A stretch of 64,000 nucleotides of DNA from DASXTC01 sp036505635 (GTDB taxonomy: Bacteria > Acidobacteriota > Polarisedimenticolia > JACPZX01 > DASXTC01): positions 92,790-156,789 of the forward strand of contig DASXTC010000056.1 of NCBI GenBank assembly GCA_036505635.1, written 5' to 3'. Positions 1-8,576 of this stretch are shown here, in pieces. The first letter of the stretch is position 1. Each line of letters starts with the position of its first letter. A model generated the notes under the pieces. The model saw only the letters and a program-made list of their open reading frames with translations, did no database searches and was not told where the DNA came from. The position numbers were made by a program, and so were the translations under genes.

Positions 1-1
1 C

Positions 2-247
2 GGCGGCATCGGCGTCTCCTTCGCCGTGACCGACGGCGTGCGGGAGGTGCCGGTCATCTTTGCGAAGGAGATCCCGGACACCTTCAAGGAGAACGGCGAC
101 GTCGTGGTGGAGGGCCGGCCGGATTCCAGCGGCGTATTCCAGGCCCGGATGCTGCTGGCAAAGTGCCCCTCCAAGTACGAGAAGGAGGGCATGGAGGAAC
201 GGAAGGATCCGGGCGGCAAAGCACCCTACCCAGGCGGCGGCTCCTGA
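2..247 (+). CDS. ccmE: Cytochrome c maturation haem chaperone CcmE, C-terminal part
   Basis: The reading frame enters from the left edge, so only about the last 81 residues are present. CcmE takes haem from the CcmABCD complex in the periplasm and passes it to CcmF. The visible part has the beta-barrel end of the family: VPVIF, then a D-F-E-G-like turn, VVVEGR, GVFQA, and the LAKCPSKYE segment that corresponds to the LAKHDEKY of typical CcmE. The haem-binding histidine would lie left of the window and cannot be checked. The Gly/Pro-rich tail is typical. It is followed after 25 nt by ccmF, and its place at the head of a ccm operon supports the call. Confidence 0.88.
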   Translation, partial: GGIGVSFAVTDGVREVPVIFAKEIPDTFKENGDVVVEGRPDSSGVFQARMLLAKCPSKYEKEGMEERKDPGGKAPYPGGGS

Positions 248-272
248 GCGGGCCGCGGAGGCCCGCGGGTAA

Positions 273-2285
273 ATGGCGGATTTCGGGTATATCTGCCTCC
301 TCGCCGCGCTGCTAGCGGCGATCTGGGGCATCCTGGCCTCCTGGCTGGGGCATCAGAACCGGTACTCCGACTTCGTGCGAAGCGGCGAGCGGGCGGCGAT
401 GGCCGTCGGCGCGCTGATCACGATGTCCACGCTGAGTCTGATCTACTCCTTCCTCGCCAACGACTACTCAATCCTGTACGTCGCCCAGAACTCCAGCAGC
501 ACGATGCCACCGGTCTACAAGGTCACGGCGCTGTGGGGCGGGCAGGCCGGGTCGCTGCTCCTGTGGGTGTGGTTCCTCTCGGTCTTCTCCTTGATCGTCG
601 TGGTCCAGAACCGGCACCGCAACCGCGAGCTGATGCCCGCCGTGACCGGGACGCTCATGACCGTGGTCACCTTTTTTCTGATCATGCTGCAGTTCATCAG
701 CAACCCCTTCGCGGCGATGACGCAGCGGAGCGCCGAGGGGATGGGGCTCAACCCGCTGCTCCAGAACCCGTTCATGGCCTCGCACCCACCGAGCCTCTAC
801 CTCGGCTACGTCGGCGTGGCGGTGCCTTTCGCGTTCGGGATGGCGGCCCTGCTGACGGGCCGGCTCGGCAACGACTGGATCGTCACGATCCGGCGCTGGT
901 CGCTGTTCGCCTGGTTCTTCCTCGGGATCGGGATCCTCCAGGGAGGCTACTGGGCCTACGTGGAGCTGGGCTGGGGCGGCTACTGGGGCTGGGACCCTGT
1001 GGAAAACGCGTCGCTGATGCCCTGGCTCACGCTGACCGCCTTCATCCACTCGGTCATGATCCAGGAGAAGAAGGGGATGCTGAAGGTCTGGAACCTCATC
1101 CTGATCATCCTGACCTTCTGCCTGTCGATCTTCGGGACCTTCATCACGCGCAGCGGCATCATCTCCTCGGTTCACTCCTTCACCAAGTCCTCCCTGGGAC
1201 CGTGGTTCGCGGGATTCTGGATCGTCATCGTGCTGGTGAGCGTGACGCTTCTGGTGCTGCGGCTGCCCCGGCTCCGCACGGAGAACACGCTCGAGTCGCT
1301 GCTGTCGCGGGAGAGCGCGTTCCTGTTCAACAACATCCTCTTCATCGCCATCTGCTTCACCGTCTTCTGGGGAACCGTCTATCCGATCCTGTCTGAGGCG
1401 ATCCAGGGGACGCGCGTCTCCGTGGGGCCACCCTGGTTCAACCAGTGGATTGTCCCGTTGGGGCTGGCGCTCATCTTCGTCACGGGTGTCGGTCCGCTCA
1501 TCGCCTGGCGCAAGGCCTCCGGCCAGAACCTCAGGAGGAACTTCACGCTGCCGGCGTCCGCGGCGATCGCATCGGCGCTTCTCCTGGCGCTCATGGGGAT
1601 ACGCCACTTGAGGGCCATCCTGGCCTTCGCCCTGTGCGCCTTCGTCCTGTCGACCATCGCGAGTGAATTCCATCGGGGAGCGCGGGCGCGCATGAAAACG
1701 GCCGCGGAGAGCTACGGCCAGGGGTTGATGAGCCTGGTGGCGCGAAACAAGCGCCGTTATGGCGGGTATCTGGTTCACGTCGGGATGGTGATGATCTTCG
1801 TCGGGATCGCCGGTTCCTCGGCGTTCCAGCAGGAGGCGGTCGCCAGCCTCAAACTCGGAGAGAGCTTCTCGCTGGGCCCCTACGAGATGAAGTTCGCCCA
1901 CACCGCCTCGTCGCACGACGAGCACAAGGACGTCCTGTCGGCGACCCTCGAAGTCTCCCGTGACGGCCGCCAGATCGCCACGCTGCGCCCGGAGAAGTAC
2001 TACTACCGGGCCTCCGAGCAACCCACGACGGAGGTCGCGATTCTGGGGATGTTCAGCTGGCCGCCGAACCTCGGCGATGATCTCTACACCATCCTGGTGG
2101 ATCCCAATCCTCAGAGCGGCGGGTACACGTTCAAGGCGTACCTCAATCCGCTCATCTCCTGGATCTGGATCGGCGGGTTCGTGGTCATCGTGGGGACCCA
2201 GGTCGCAGTCCTCCCCGAGTTCCAGCGGCAGCGCGCCATCGTGAAGGACGCGGCGGCACGGGAGGCGCAGAGCGTTGCGTCGTGA
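273..2285 (+). CDS. ccmF: Cytochrome c haem lyase subunit CcmF
   Basis: Polytopic membrane protein of 670 residues, the usual CcmF length. CcmF with CcmH attaches haem to apocytochrome c on the periplasmic side. The diagnostic tryptophan-rich WWD segment WGGYWGWDPVENASLMPW lies near residues 234-251, with many hydrophobic helices around it. A soluble periplasmic segment follows near residues 525-625 before a last membrane helix. The ATG at 273 is chosen because it begins the first membrane helix. It overlaps the next gene by 11 nt, which implies translational coupling. The long opposite-strand open frame here is only a shadow of GC-rich coding sequence. Confidence 0.97.
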   Translation: MADFGYICLLAALLAAIWGILASWLGHQNRYSDFVRSGERAAMAVGALITMSTLSLIYSFLANDYSILYVAQNSSSTMPPVYKVTALWGGQAGSLLLWVWFLSVFSLIVVVQNRHRNRELMPAVTGTLMTVVTFFLIMLQFISNPFAAMTQRSAEGMGLNPLLQNPFMASHPPSLYLGYVGVAVPFAFGMAALLTGRLGNDWIVTIRRWSLFAWFFLGIGILQGGYWAYVELGWGGYWGWDPVENASLMPWLTLTAFIHSVMIQEKKGMLKVWNLILIILTFCLSIFGTFITRSGIISSVHSFTKSSLGPWFAGFWIVIVLVSVTLLVLRLPRLRTENTLESLLSRESAFLFNNILFIAICFTVFWGTVYPILSEAIQGTRVSVGPPWFNQWIVPLGLALIFVTGVGPLIAWRKASGQNLRRNFTLPASAAIASALLLALMGIRHLRAILAFALCAFVLSTIASEFHRGARARMKTAAESYGQGLMSLVARNKRRYGGYLVHVGMVMIFVGIAGSSAFQQEAVASLKLGESFSLGPYEMKFAHTASSHDEHKDVLSATLEVSRDGRQIATLRPEKYYYRASEQPTTEVAILGMFSWPPNLGDDLYTILVDPNPQSGGYTFKAYLNPLISWIWIGGFVVIVGTQVAVLPEFQRQRAIVKDAAAREAQSVAS

Positions 2286-2823
2286 ACGAGACCGCCGGAC
2301 CCGAATCGCGTTCCTGACCGTGGCCGTCGCGGCTGCCGTGTTCTTCCTTCCCGGCTCGCAGGTCTCGTCCCAGACGCCCGACCCGATGCGCCACGAGGAG
2401 GGGGCCGTCTCGGGCCCGATCGTGGAGTCCCCCGAGGCGATGGCCGTCACGTCGCAGATCCAGTGTTTCTGCGGCGGGTGCGTCAACCAGACTCTGCACG
2501 ACTGCACGTGCGGGCTCGCCGCGCGGGAAAGGCGGAGTGTTGCCGAGGCCCTGGCATCGGGCCGGACACCCGACGCGCTCATCGCCGCATACATCGCGGA
2601 GCATGGCGTCCAGGTGAGGATCGTGCCGGAGAAGCGCGGTCTGAACCTCATCGGCTGGTGGATCCCGTTCGCGGCGGCCGCGTCCGGGCTGGCCGCCCTT
2701 CTGCTCGTGCTCCAGGGCTGGCGGCGGCGCGGCATCGCCCTCGAAGACGCGGCCCGGCAACCGGAGACCGAGCAACGCTATCGCGACCGACTCGAGCGGG
2801 AGATCCGGGAGTTCGACCCATGA
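2275..2823 (+). CDS. ccmH: CcmH-like apocytochrome thiol-handling protein with unusual Cys cluster
   Basis: 182 residues starting at TTG 2275, with GGGAGG upstream inside ccmF. It has an N-terminal signal/anchor helix (about 12-27), a small helical periplasmic domain and a C-terminal membrane helix (about 124-147). CcmH normally carries an LRCxxC motif that reduces or holds the apocytochrome. Here the segment at about residues 62-76 reads QCFCGGCVNQTLHDCTC, giving five cysteines as CxCxxC plus CxC. The downstream sequence about length, helix pattern and GLNLIGWWIPF membrane entry fit CcmH/CycL. No CcmG thioredoxin is encoded beside it, so the extra cysteines could bear on its redox partner. 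The family call rests on context and topology as well as the motif. Confidence 0.85.
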   Translation: MRRERDRRTRIAFLTVAVAAAVFFLPGSQVSSQTPDPMRHEEGAVSGPIVESPEAMAVTSQIQCFCGGCVNQTLHDCTCGLAARERRSVAEALASGRTPDALIAAYIAEHGVQVRIVPEKRGLNLIGWWIPFAAAASGLAALLLVLQGWRRRGIALEDAARQPETEQRYRDRLEREIREFDP

Positions 2824-3104
2824 TCCTCCTGTCCGGCCTGGTGCTCGCCGGCGCGACCCTCTACATCCTGGCCCCACTGCTCGGATGGGGGGTGTCGCCG
2901 GCCTTCGAGACCGAGACCGCAGCCCGCGGCAGGCAGGAGGAGCTGCTCGCGCGACGCCGGGAGCTTCTGGGCGGGATCAAGGACCTGGACCTCGAGTTCG
3001 AGGTCGGCAAGCTGACCCGGGAGGACTACGACCAGATCCGCGAGCGTCTCTCGCAGCAGGCGGTCGAGATCTACCGCGAGCTGGACAGGTATGACCGGGC
3101 CTGA
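2820..3104 (+). CDS. Short CcmI-like membrane protein
   Basis: 94 residues beginning at the ATG that overlaps the ccmH stop (ATGA). One N-terminal membrane helix (about 3-24) is followed by a charged helical, probably coiled-coil, stretch with EELLARRRELLGGIKDLD and the LTREDYDQIRERL segment. That pattern matches the N-terminal membrane-anchored part of CcmI/CycH (IKDLDxxxxxGKLxxxDY). The large TPR domain of full-length CcmI, which binds apocytochrome, is absent. Overlap with ccmH and ccmA places it firmly in the operon. It may be a minimal CcmI, but that function is inferred. Confidence 0.75.
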   Translation: MILLSGLVLAGATLYILAPLLGWGVSPAFETETAARGRQEELLARRRELLGGIKDLDLEFEVGKLTREDYDQIRERLSQQAVEIYRELDRYDRA

Positions 3105-3837
3105 GACGAGTGGCGCCCCATCCATCGCTCCCGTCGTCGTCCGCGCACTGAGCCGCCGCTACGGTCCGATGCGCGCGCTCGACGGCGTGGACCTGACGAT
3201 CGAGAAGGGCGAGTTCCTGACCGTTTTCGGTCCCAATGGCGCCGGCAAAACGACGTTGCTGAAGATCCTCGCCGGGCTCGTCAAGCCGACGTCGGGGAGC
3301 CTTTCCCTCTTCGGTCTCAGCCCGCGCGAGCACCCCGACGCCGTCCGGCGCCGTCTCGGCCTGATCGCGCACGCGGGGCTGCTGTACGGCGGGCTGACGG
3401 CGCGCGACAACCTGCGCTTCTACGCGCGCATGTACGACCTGGACTCCCCCGACCGGCGCGCCGACGCGATGCTCGACGAGGTGGGGCTTTCCGATCGGGC
3501 CGACCATCTCGTGCGGGGCTTCTCGCGCGGGATGCAGCAGCGTCTCTCGATCGCGCGCGCCCTGATTCACGATCCTGAGCTGGTCCTCCTGGACGAGCCC
3601 TACACGGGGCTCGACCAGCACGCCTCGCGCATGCTGCGCGGCATCCTCGAGCAGGTGCGGGGCGAGGGGCGCACCGTGGCGATGGTGACCCATCACCTCG
3701 AGGAAGGCCTCGAAGTCAGCACGAGGGTCGCGGTCATGGCCCGGGGCCGCCTGGCCTGGGAGTCGCCCACCGCGGCCCTCTCGCGGGATTCGCTCGAGAG
3801 GACCTACCTCGAGGTGGTCGGAGGCTCCCACCCGTGA
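3091..3837 (+). CDS. ccmA: Haem-handling ABC ATPase CcmA
   Basis: 248-residue ABC ATPase. Walker A GPNGAGKTT is near residues 47-55, the signature FSRGMQQRLS near 142-151, Walker B LVLLDEP about 20 residues later, and the switch histidine in MVTHH. With CcmB it forms the ATPase that releases holo-CcmE from CcmC. It overlaps the previous gene by 14 nt and ccmB by 4 nt. Length and position between ccm genes distinguish it from generic ABC ATPases. Confidence 0.95.
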   Translation: MTGPETSGAPSIAPVVVRALSRRYGPMRALDGVDLTIEKGEFLTVFGPNGAGKTTLLKILAGLVKPTSGSLSLFGLSPREHPDAVRRRLGLIAHAGLLYGGLTARDNLRFYARMYDLDSPDRRADAMLDEVGLSDRADHLVRGFSRGMQQRLSIARALIHDPELVLLDEPYTGLDQHASRMLRGILEQVRGEGRTVAMVTHHLEEGLEVSTRVAVMARGRLAWESPTAALSRDSLERTYLEVVGGSHP

Positions 3838-4514
3838 GGTCGCCAAAGGCGCTGGCCATCTTCAGGAAGGACCTGCGGATCGAATGGCGCAACCTCGACA
3901 CGCTCCCGGCAATGTTCTTCTTCTCGCTCCTGGTGCTGGTCATCTTCAACTTCGGGTTCGATTTCGTCAACGCCGACTTCCGGGACCTGGGGCCCGGCGT
4001 GCTGTGGGTCACCTTCAGTTTCTCCGGCGTGCTCTCGTTCGGTCATTCCTTCGCGCTCGAGAGGGACGGCGACTGCATTCAGGGGCTGATGCTCGCGCCG
4101 ATCGACCCCGGCTCCATATACCTCGGCAAGATGCTCGCCAACCTCACCTCGATGCTGATCGTCGAGGGGGTCGTGCTACCGTTGTGCGCCGTCCTGTTCA
4201 ATCATGACATCTCATCGGCGGCCGGCCCTCTGGCCGTCGTGATGCTGGTCCACACGGTCGGGTTCGCCGCGGTCGGCACGCTCTTCGGCGCCATGACCGC
4301 GCGCACGCGGCGGGGAGACGTGCTGCTTCCCATCCTGCTGTTCTCCCTGTCGGTACCTGTGATGATCTCGGCGGTCAAGTGCACCGGCGCGGTGCTGGCC
4401 GGCGGTCCGCTCTTCGCCGGGCTGACCCGGGCCTGGGTGACGATGGCGGCCGTCTTCGACGCCATCATCGTCACGGCGGGCTTTCTCACGTTCGAATACG
4501 TCATCGAGGAGTGA
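3834..4514 (+). CDS. ccmB: Haem-handling ABC permease CcmB
   Basis: 226-residue hydrophobic protein with about six membrane helices, starting at GTG 3834 that overlaps the ccmA stop; a GGAGG sits 9 nt upstream inside ccmA. The N-terminus with FRKDLRIEWRN just before the first helix is characteristic of CcmB. It partners with CcmA. The gap to ccmC is only 6 nt. Confidence 0.94.
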   Translation: MRSPKALAIFRKDLRIEWRNLDTLPAMFFFSLLVLVIFNFGFDFVNADFRDLGPGVLWVTFSFSGVLSFGHSFALERDGDCIQGLMLAPIDPGSIYLGKMLANLTSMLIVEGVVLPLCAVLFNHDISSAAGPLAVVMLVHTVGFAAVGTLFGAMTARTRRGDVLLPILLFSLSVPVMISAVKCTGAVLAGGPLFAGLTRAWVTMAAVFDAIIVTAGFLTFEYVIEE

Positions 4515-4520
4515 CCTCGC

Positions 4521-5231
4521 ATGAGTACCTCGTCCTGGTCCCCCGTGGCCAGCGCCATCCAGCCGGCGCTGACGATCGTGACCGCGGGCCTCGCGATCGC
4601 GACGCTGTACGGCGCGTTCTTTCACGCCGCGCGCGAGAAGGTCATGGGTGACATCCAGCGCATCTTCTATTTCCATGCGCCGGCCGGCATCGTCTGCTTT
4701 CTGGCTTTCACCGTCACCTTCGCCGCCAGCATCGGATACCTCGCGACTCGAAAGAAGATCTGGGACATCGTGGCTCACGCCTCCACCGAGATCGGCCTTC
4801 TCTTCACGAGCGTCGTGCTGCTGACGGGACCGTTGTGGGCCCGGCCGGTCTGGGGGGTCTACTGGACCTGGGAGGCGCGGCTCACCACGACGCTGATCCT
4901 CTGGCTGATCTACATGGGGTACCTTCTCGTGAGGAGGTACACCGACGATCCCGATCAGCAGGCGCGCTTCGCGGCGGTGGTGGGGATCGTGGGATTCATC
5001 GATGTGCCGATCGTCTACTGGTCGATCAAGTTCTGGCGAGGCCTCCATCCGCTGGTGCTGAAGGCATCAGGCGGAGAGGGCCTCGACGACACCATGAAGC
5101 CGGTCTTCATGGGAGGGATCATGACCTACCTGGCGCTCTACGCGTGTCTGATGGCGATCCGGGTCCCGCTGGGCCGGGCGGAGGATGACCTGAAGTCGTT
5201 CCGACATCTCGAGGAGGAATCCCATGGATGA
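4521..5231 (+). CDS. ccmC: Haem delivery protein CcmC
   Basis: 236-residue six-helix membrane protein of the haem-handling family. The FYFHAPAGI segment (about 50-58) supplies one periplasmic haem-ligand histidine, the WWD-type segment WGVYWTWEARLTTTLILW is near residues 111-128, and a second conserved histidine is in FWRGLHPLVL. CcmC loads haem onto CcmE. It overlaps ccmD by 8 nt. Confidence 0.96.
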   Translation: MSTSSWSPVASAIQPALTIVTAGLAIATLYGAFFHAAREKVMGDIQRIFYFHAPAGIVCFLAFTVTFAASIGYLATRKKIWDIVAHASTEIGLLFTSVVLLTGPLWARPVWGVYWTWEARLTTTLILWLIYMGYLLVRRYTDDPDQQARFAAVVGIVGFIDVPIVYWSIKFWRGLHPLVLKASGGEGLDDTMKPVFMGGIMTYLALYACLMAIRVPLGRAEDDLKSFRHLEEESHG

Positions 5232-5382
5232 AGCACAGAAGTTCCAGTATTTGTTCTGGGCCTACAATATCATCTGGATCCTGTTCGCCGGCTACCTCCT
5301 GATGCTCGGGGTCCGCCTGCGCCGCGTCCATCGCCAGATCGCCCGGTTGAGAGGTTCGATGGGCAAGGAGGAACGGACATGA
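5224..5382 (+). CDS. ccmD: CcmD-like single-helix protein
   Basis: 52 residues, starting at ATG 5224 inside the end of ccmC and ending at 5382 across the next ATG (ATGA). It begins MDEAQKFQYLFWAYNIIWIL, with one membrane helix (about 10-31) followed by a basic tail with RLRRVHRQIARLRG. This is the size and topology of CcmD, which stabilises CcmE release from CcmABC. CcmD is poorly conserved, so the position directly after ccmC carries most of the weight. Confidence 0.85.
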   Translation: MDEAQKFQYLFWAYNIIWILFAGYLLMLGVRLRRVHRQIARLRGSMGKEERT

Positions 5383-5780
5383 GGACGTGGGGAGCCGTTG
5401 CCGCCGTCCTCGCGGCGCTCGCGGGGCTCGCGGCCTTCGCCTTCATGCCGGAGGGCGCCCCGGTCGCCGGCGCGGGGCAGACGCAGACGATCAAGGGGGA
5501 GTTGGTGGATCTTCGTTGCTTCCTGACGGCGGGCAAGCAGGGGCCCGAGCACGCCAAGTGCGCGATGATCTGCGCCAAGGACAGTCTGCCTGTGGGGCTC
5601 CTGACCGCGGAAGGCAAGCTCTACGCGCTGGTCGTCCAGCCCGCCGGATTTGGCGACTACATGGCGCTGCAGGCGGAAGTGGCCGGCGTCGTGCGCGGCG
5701 AGATGATCGTGCCCGACTCGGTCAAGGCGCTCAGGGACGGCAAGTGGGAAGAGATCAAGCTGCCCGAGCAGATGATGTGA
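5379..5780 (+). CDS. Small exported Cys-containing protein of unknown function
   Basis: 133 residues with an N-terminal signal or lipid-free anchor segment (about 4-27). The mature part has three cysteines in VDLRCFL and CAMICAKDSLPVG, followed by a short beta-rich stretch (GKLYALVV, EVAGVV). Proteins of this look, pairing a Cys after VDL with a CaxxCAK motif, occur next to cytochrome genes in Acidobacteriota and relatives, but I know of no assigned function. The start overlaps ccmD and the stop is 14 nt before the cytochrome c start, so it is cotranscribed with them. A role in periplasmic electron transfer or thiol chemistry is only inference. Confidence 0.75.
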   Translation: MRTWGAVAAVLAALAGLAAFAFMPEGAPVAGAGQTQTIKGELVDLRCFLTAGKQGPEHAKCAMICAKDSLPVGLLTAEGKLYALVVQPAGFGDYMALQAEVAGVVRGEMIVPDSVKALRDGKWEEIKLPEQMM

Positions 5781-5794
5781 GGGGAGGTCGCGGG

Positions 5795-6250
5795 ATGTCG
5801 ACTCGCCTTCGTGGGTTCGCCCTGGTCGCGGCCGCCGCGTTGATGGCCGCTCAGGCCGTCAGGACCGCCCCGACCGCCGGTGCTCCATCCTCCCCATGGG
5901 TCGCTCCCCCATCGGAGAAGAGCGTGAAGAACCCCGTACCGGCCACCGCCGAGTCGCTGGCGCGCGGCAGCCAGCTCTACGCGAAGCACTGCCTGGCCTG
6001 CCATGGCGAAACGGGGGAAGGCAACGGGGCGGTGGCGCGGCGGCTCGGCTTCAGGGCGGGCGATCTCACCGAGACGCGGAGCATGGGCGGCCAGACCGAC
6101 GGGGAGATCTTCTGGAAGATCGCCACGGGCCGCGACCCCATGCCCTCGTTCAGAAAGGACAAGGGGCTCACCGACGCGCAGATCTGGGATCTCGTCAACC
6201 ACGTCCGCACCCTGGCGCGCCCGGCGCCGGTCGCACCCGCCGGCAGGTAG
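5795..6250 (+). CDS. Exported monohaem cytochrome c
   Basis: 151 residues with a signal peptide (about 1-26, cleavage near AQA). The haem-binding motif CLACH spans residues 66-70 and is preceded by GSQLYAKH. A plausible distal methionine lies in DPMPSF about 45 residues later, and the C-terminal WDLVNHVR helix is typical of class I cytochromes. The start at ATG 5795 has GGGGAGG 8 nt upstream. It is a substrate for the maturation system encoded just before it and is followed after 9 nt by the gamma-glutamyltransferase gene. Confidence 0.93.
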   Translation: MSTRLRGFALVAAAALMAAQAVRTAPTAGAPSSPWVAPPSEKSVKNPVPATAESLARGSQLYAKHCLACHGETGEGNGAVARRLGFRAGDLTETRSMGGQTDGEIFWKIATGRDPMPSFRKDKGLTDAQIWDLVNHVRTLARPAPVAPAGR

Positions 6251-6259
6251 CCCTCACCG

Positions 6260-7975
6260 ATGACGCCCCGAACCCTCCTCGCCCTCATGGCCCTGCCGGC
6301 GGCCGCGCTCTTCGCGCCCCCCCTTCCGGCCGCCTCGCGGCCCGCCGTCCGCGCGCGCCACGCGATGGTGGTGGCAGCTGAGCCGATCGCCGTGGCCGAG
6401 GGGGTCCGGGTTCTGGGAGAAGGAGGCAACGCGGTGGACGCCGCGGTCACGATCGCCTTCGCGCTGGCGGTCACCCACCCGCAATCGGGCAACATAGGAG
6501 GGGGCGGGTTCATGCTGATCCGCGAGCCTTCCGGGGAGAGCACCTTCATCGATTATCGTGAAACGGCCCCGGCGGCGGCGTCACGCGACATGTTCCTCGA
6601 TCCCAACGGGGAGCCCGACTCCGACGCCAGCCTCCACACCTACCGCGCCGCGGGGGTGCCGGGGAGCGTCGCGGGCCTCACTCTCGCGCTGCGGCGGCAC
6701 GGGACAATCCCGCTCGCGCGCGCGCTGGCCCCGGCGATCCGACTGGCGCGCAAGGGGTTCACGGTGAGCCGCGGCCTGGAGCGGGAGCTGGCCGCGGAGA
6801 AGAAGGCCCTCACCCGTTATCCCGCCTCCAGGGCAATCTTTTTCAAACAGGGGGAGCCTCTCGCCGAGGGGGACCTGCTGGTCCAGGAGAATCTCGCGCG
6901 CACACTCGAGGCGGTGGCCAGGGAGGGCGCCGCCGGTTTCTATGAAGGCCGCGTGGCCCGGGCGCTGGCGGCCGGGATGGCGGCCCACGGGGGGCTCATC
7001 ACGCAGGATGACCTCGCCGGTTACAAGCCGATCGTCCGGCCTGCGCTGGCCGGGGCGTATCGCGACTGCGAGATCCTGTCGGCGCCTCCTTCCAGCTCAG
7101 GCGGCGTGGCGTTGCTGGAGATCCTCCACATGCTCGAGCCGTTTGACCTGAAGGCGCTCGGGCACAATTCCTCCGCCTACGTCCATCTCGTCTCCGAGGC
7201 GATGAAGCGAGCCTATGCGGACCGCTCGCGCTGGCTGGGCGACCCCGATTTCTTCGAGATCCCGCTCGCCGGACTCCTTTCGCGCGACTACGCGGTCTCC
7301 CTGATGAAGAGCTTCGACTCGCAGCACGCGACCCCCGCCGCCGGCGCGGGTCCGGGTGATCCGGTCCCGTTCGACAAGCCCGCGACGAATCATTTCTCCG
7401 TGGTGGACGCCTCCGGCATGGCGGTCGCCAACACCTTCACCCTGAATGGTTCATTCGGGTGCGGGGCGGTGGCCGAGGGGCTTGGCTTCCTGCTGAACAA
7501 CGAGATGGATGATTTCAGCGCCAAGCCGGGGGCGCCGAACATGTACGGCCTGGTGGGAGCCGAGGCGAACAGCATCGCCCCGCGCAAGCGGATGCTCTCC
7601 TCGATGACGCCGACAATCCTCGTCAGGCGGGACGCCTCGGGCCGGGCGCGCCCGTTTATGGTGCTGGGCAGCCCGGGGGGCGCGACGATCATCAGCTCGG
7701 TCCTGCAGGTGATACTCGACGTGGTGGACTTCGACATGGAGCTCCAGGCAGCGGTGGACGCGCCGCGCTTCCATCACCAGTGGAAGCCCGATTGGATCTC
7801 CCTGGATCGCGGCGGCTTCCCCGCCGACGTGCTCGAGGCGCTGCGGAGACGCGGCCACGAGGTGGTCGAGCGCGAGTACCGCGGGGAAGTTCAGGCTATC
7901 CTCCTGGACGGCGACGGGGGATGGCTGCGCGGGGCTTCGGATGCGCGCGGCTACGGGCTCGCCATGGGGAACTGA
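6260..7975 (+). CDS. ggt: Gamma-glutamyltransferase (glutathione hydrolase)
   Basis: 571-residue Ntn hydrolase precursor with a signal peptide (about 1-26), so periplasmic. It removes the gamma-glutamyl group from glutathione and similar peptides and autocleaves into two subunits. The predicted nucleophile is Thr376 in the ATNHFSVVD segment, the N-terminus of the small subunit. Other family marks are the HPQSGNIGGGGF stretch, NNEMDDFSAKPG and the substrate-binding GSPGG. Length is normal. It follows the cytochrome gene by 9 nt and precedes the next gene by 7 nt, so it may be read with the ccm operon although the functions differ. Confidence 0.96.
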   Translation: MTPRTLLALMALPAAALFAPPLPAASRPAVRARHAMVVAAEPIAVAEGVRVLGEGGNAVDAAVTIAFALAVTHPQSGNIGGGGFMLIREPSGESTFIDYRETAPAAASRDMFLDPNGEPDSDASLHTYRAAGVPGSVAGLTLALRRHGTIPLARALAPAIRLARKGFTVSRGLERELAAEKKALTRYPASRAIFFKQGEPLAEGDLLVQENLARTLEAVAREGAAGFYEGRVARALAAGMAAHGGLITQDDLAGYKPIVRPALAGAYRDCEILSAPPSSSGGVALLEILHMLEPFDLKALGHNSSAYVHLVSEAMKRAYADRSRWLGDPDFFEIPLAGLLSRDYAVSLMKSFDSQHATPAAGAGPGDPVPFDKPATNHFSVVDASGMAVANTFTLNGSFGCGAVAEGLGFLLNNEMDDFSAKPGAPNMYGLVGAEANSIAPRKRMLSSMTPTILVRRDASGRARPFMVLGSPGGATIISSVLQVILDVVDFDMELQAAVDAPRFHHQWKPDWISLDRGGFPADVLEALRRRGHEVVEREYRGEVQAILLDGDGGWLRGASDARGYGLAMGN

Positions 7976-7982
7976 GACCGCG

Positions 7983-8534
7983 ATGACGGACGAACCTCGG
8001 GAGCCCGCGGTGGCCGTCTTCGGCTCGTCGGAACCGACCGAGTCGGAGCCCGACTACGCGATGGCCCGGCGCGTGGGCGAGCTGCTCGCCAGTGAGGGGT
8101 ACACGGTCGTCACCGGGGGGTACGGCGGCATCATGGAGGCCGCGAGCCGCGGCGCGCGCGAGGCGGGAGGCCGGGCCCTCGGCATCACCGCGCGCGCGCT
8201 GACTTCGATGCGCGCCGGGCCGAACCCGTATCTGACCCGGCACATCGAGGCCGAGGGGCTCTTCGACAGGACACGCGCGTTGATAGACCGCAGCCTCGGT
8301 TATATAATCCTGCCCGGCAAAGCCGGAACTCTCGCGGAATTGAGCTTTCTCTGGGCCCTGGACAGGGCGCGCCTCCTGGGGAAACGCCCCATCGTGCTTC
8401 TGGGCGAACCTTGGCGCCGTTTCCTCACCCAGGTCATCGCCCTGGAAATGCTGGACCCCGGCCAGCTCGAGATCACTCACCTCGCCACCACGCCCGAGGA
8501 AGCGGTGGCCGTGTTGCTCAAAAAGATTCGATAA
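7983..8534 (+). CDS. LOG-family (TIGR00725-like) nucleotide-binding protein
   Basis: 183-residue Rossmann-type protein. The N-terminal AVAVFGSS, the glycine-rich VTGGYGGIMEAASRGA and the PGKAGTLAE motif near residue 112 are marks of the LOG/lysine-decarboxylase-like family, whose best-known members are cytokinin-activating phosphoribohydrolases. PGKAGT replaces the more usual PGGxGT. ATG 7983 is chosen over an upstream in-frame codon because the homology begins close to it. Substrate is not predictable from sequence. Confidence 0.85.
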   Translation: MTDEPREPAVAVFGSSEPTESEPDYAMARRVGELLASEGYTVVTGGYGGIMEAASRGAREAGGRALGITARALTSMRAGPNPYLTRHIEAEGLFDRTRALIDRSLGYIILPGKAGTLAELSFLWALDRARLLGKRPIVLLGEPWRRFLTQVIALEMLDPGQLEITHLATTPEEAVAVLLKKIR

Positions 8535-8576
8535 GGACGAGCCGGGAGCCGGCGGCAAGTCCGGCTCAGGGGAGAG

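Noticed and set aside
468..2735. 755-codon open frame on minus opposite ccmF and ccmH
   Set aside because: The plus strand codes for unmistakable CcmF and CcmH; the minus frame is a low-complexity Arg/Pro shadow.
8299..8312. TATATAAT-like string as a promoter for lepB
   Set aside because: It lies deep inside the LOG-like gene, about 270 bases before lepB, with no matching -35.
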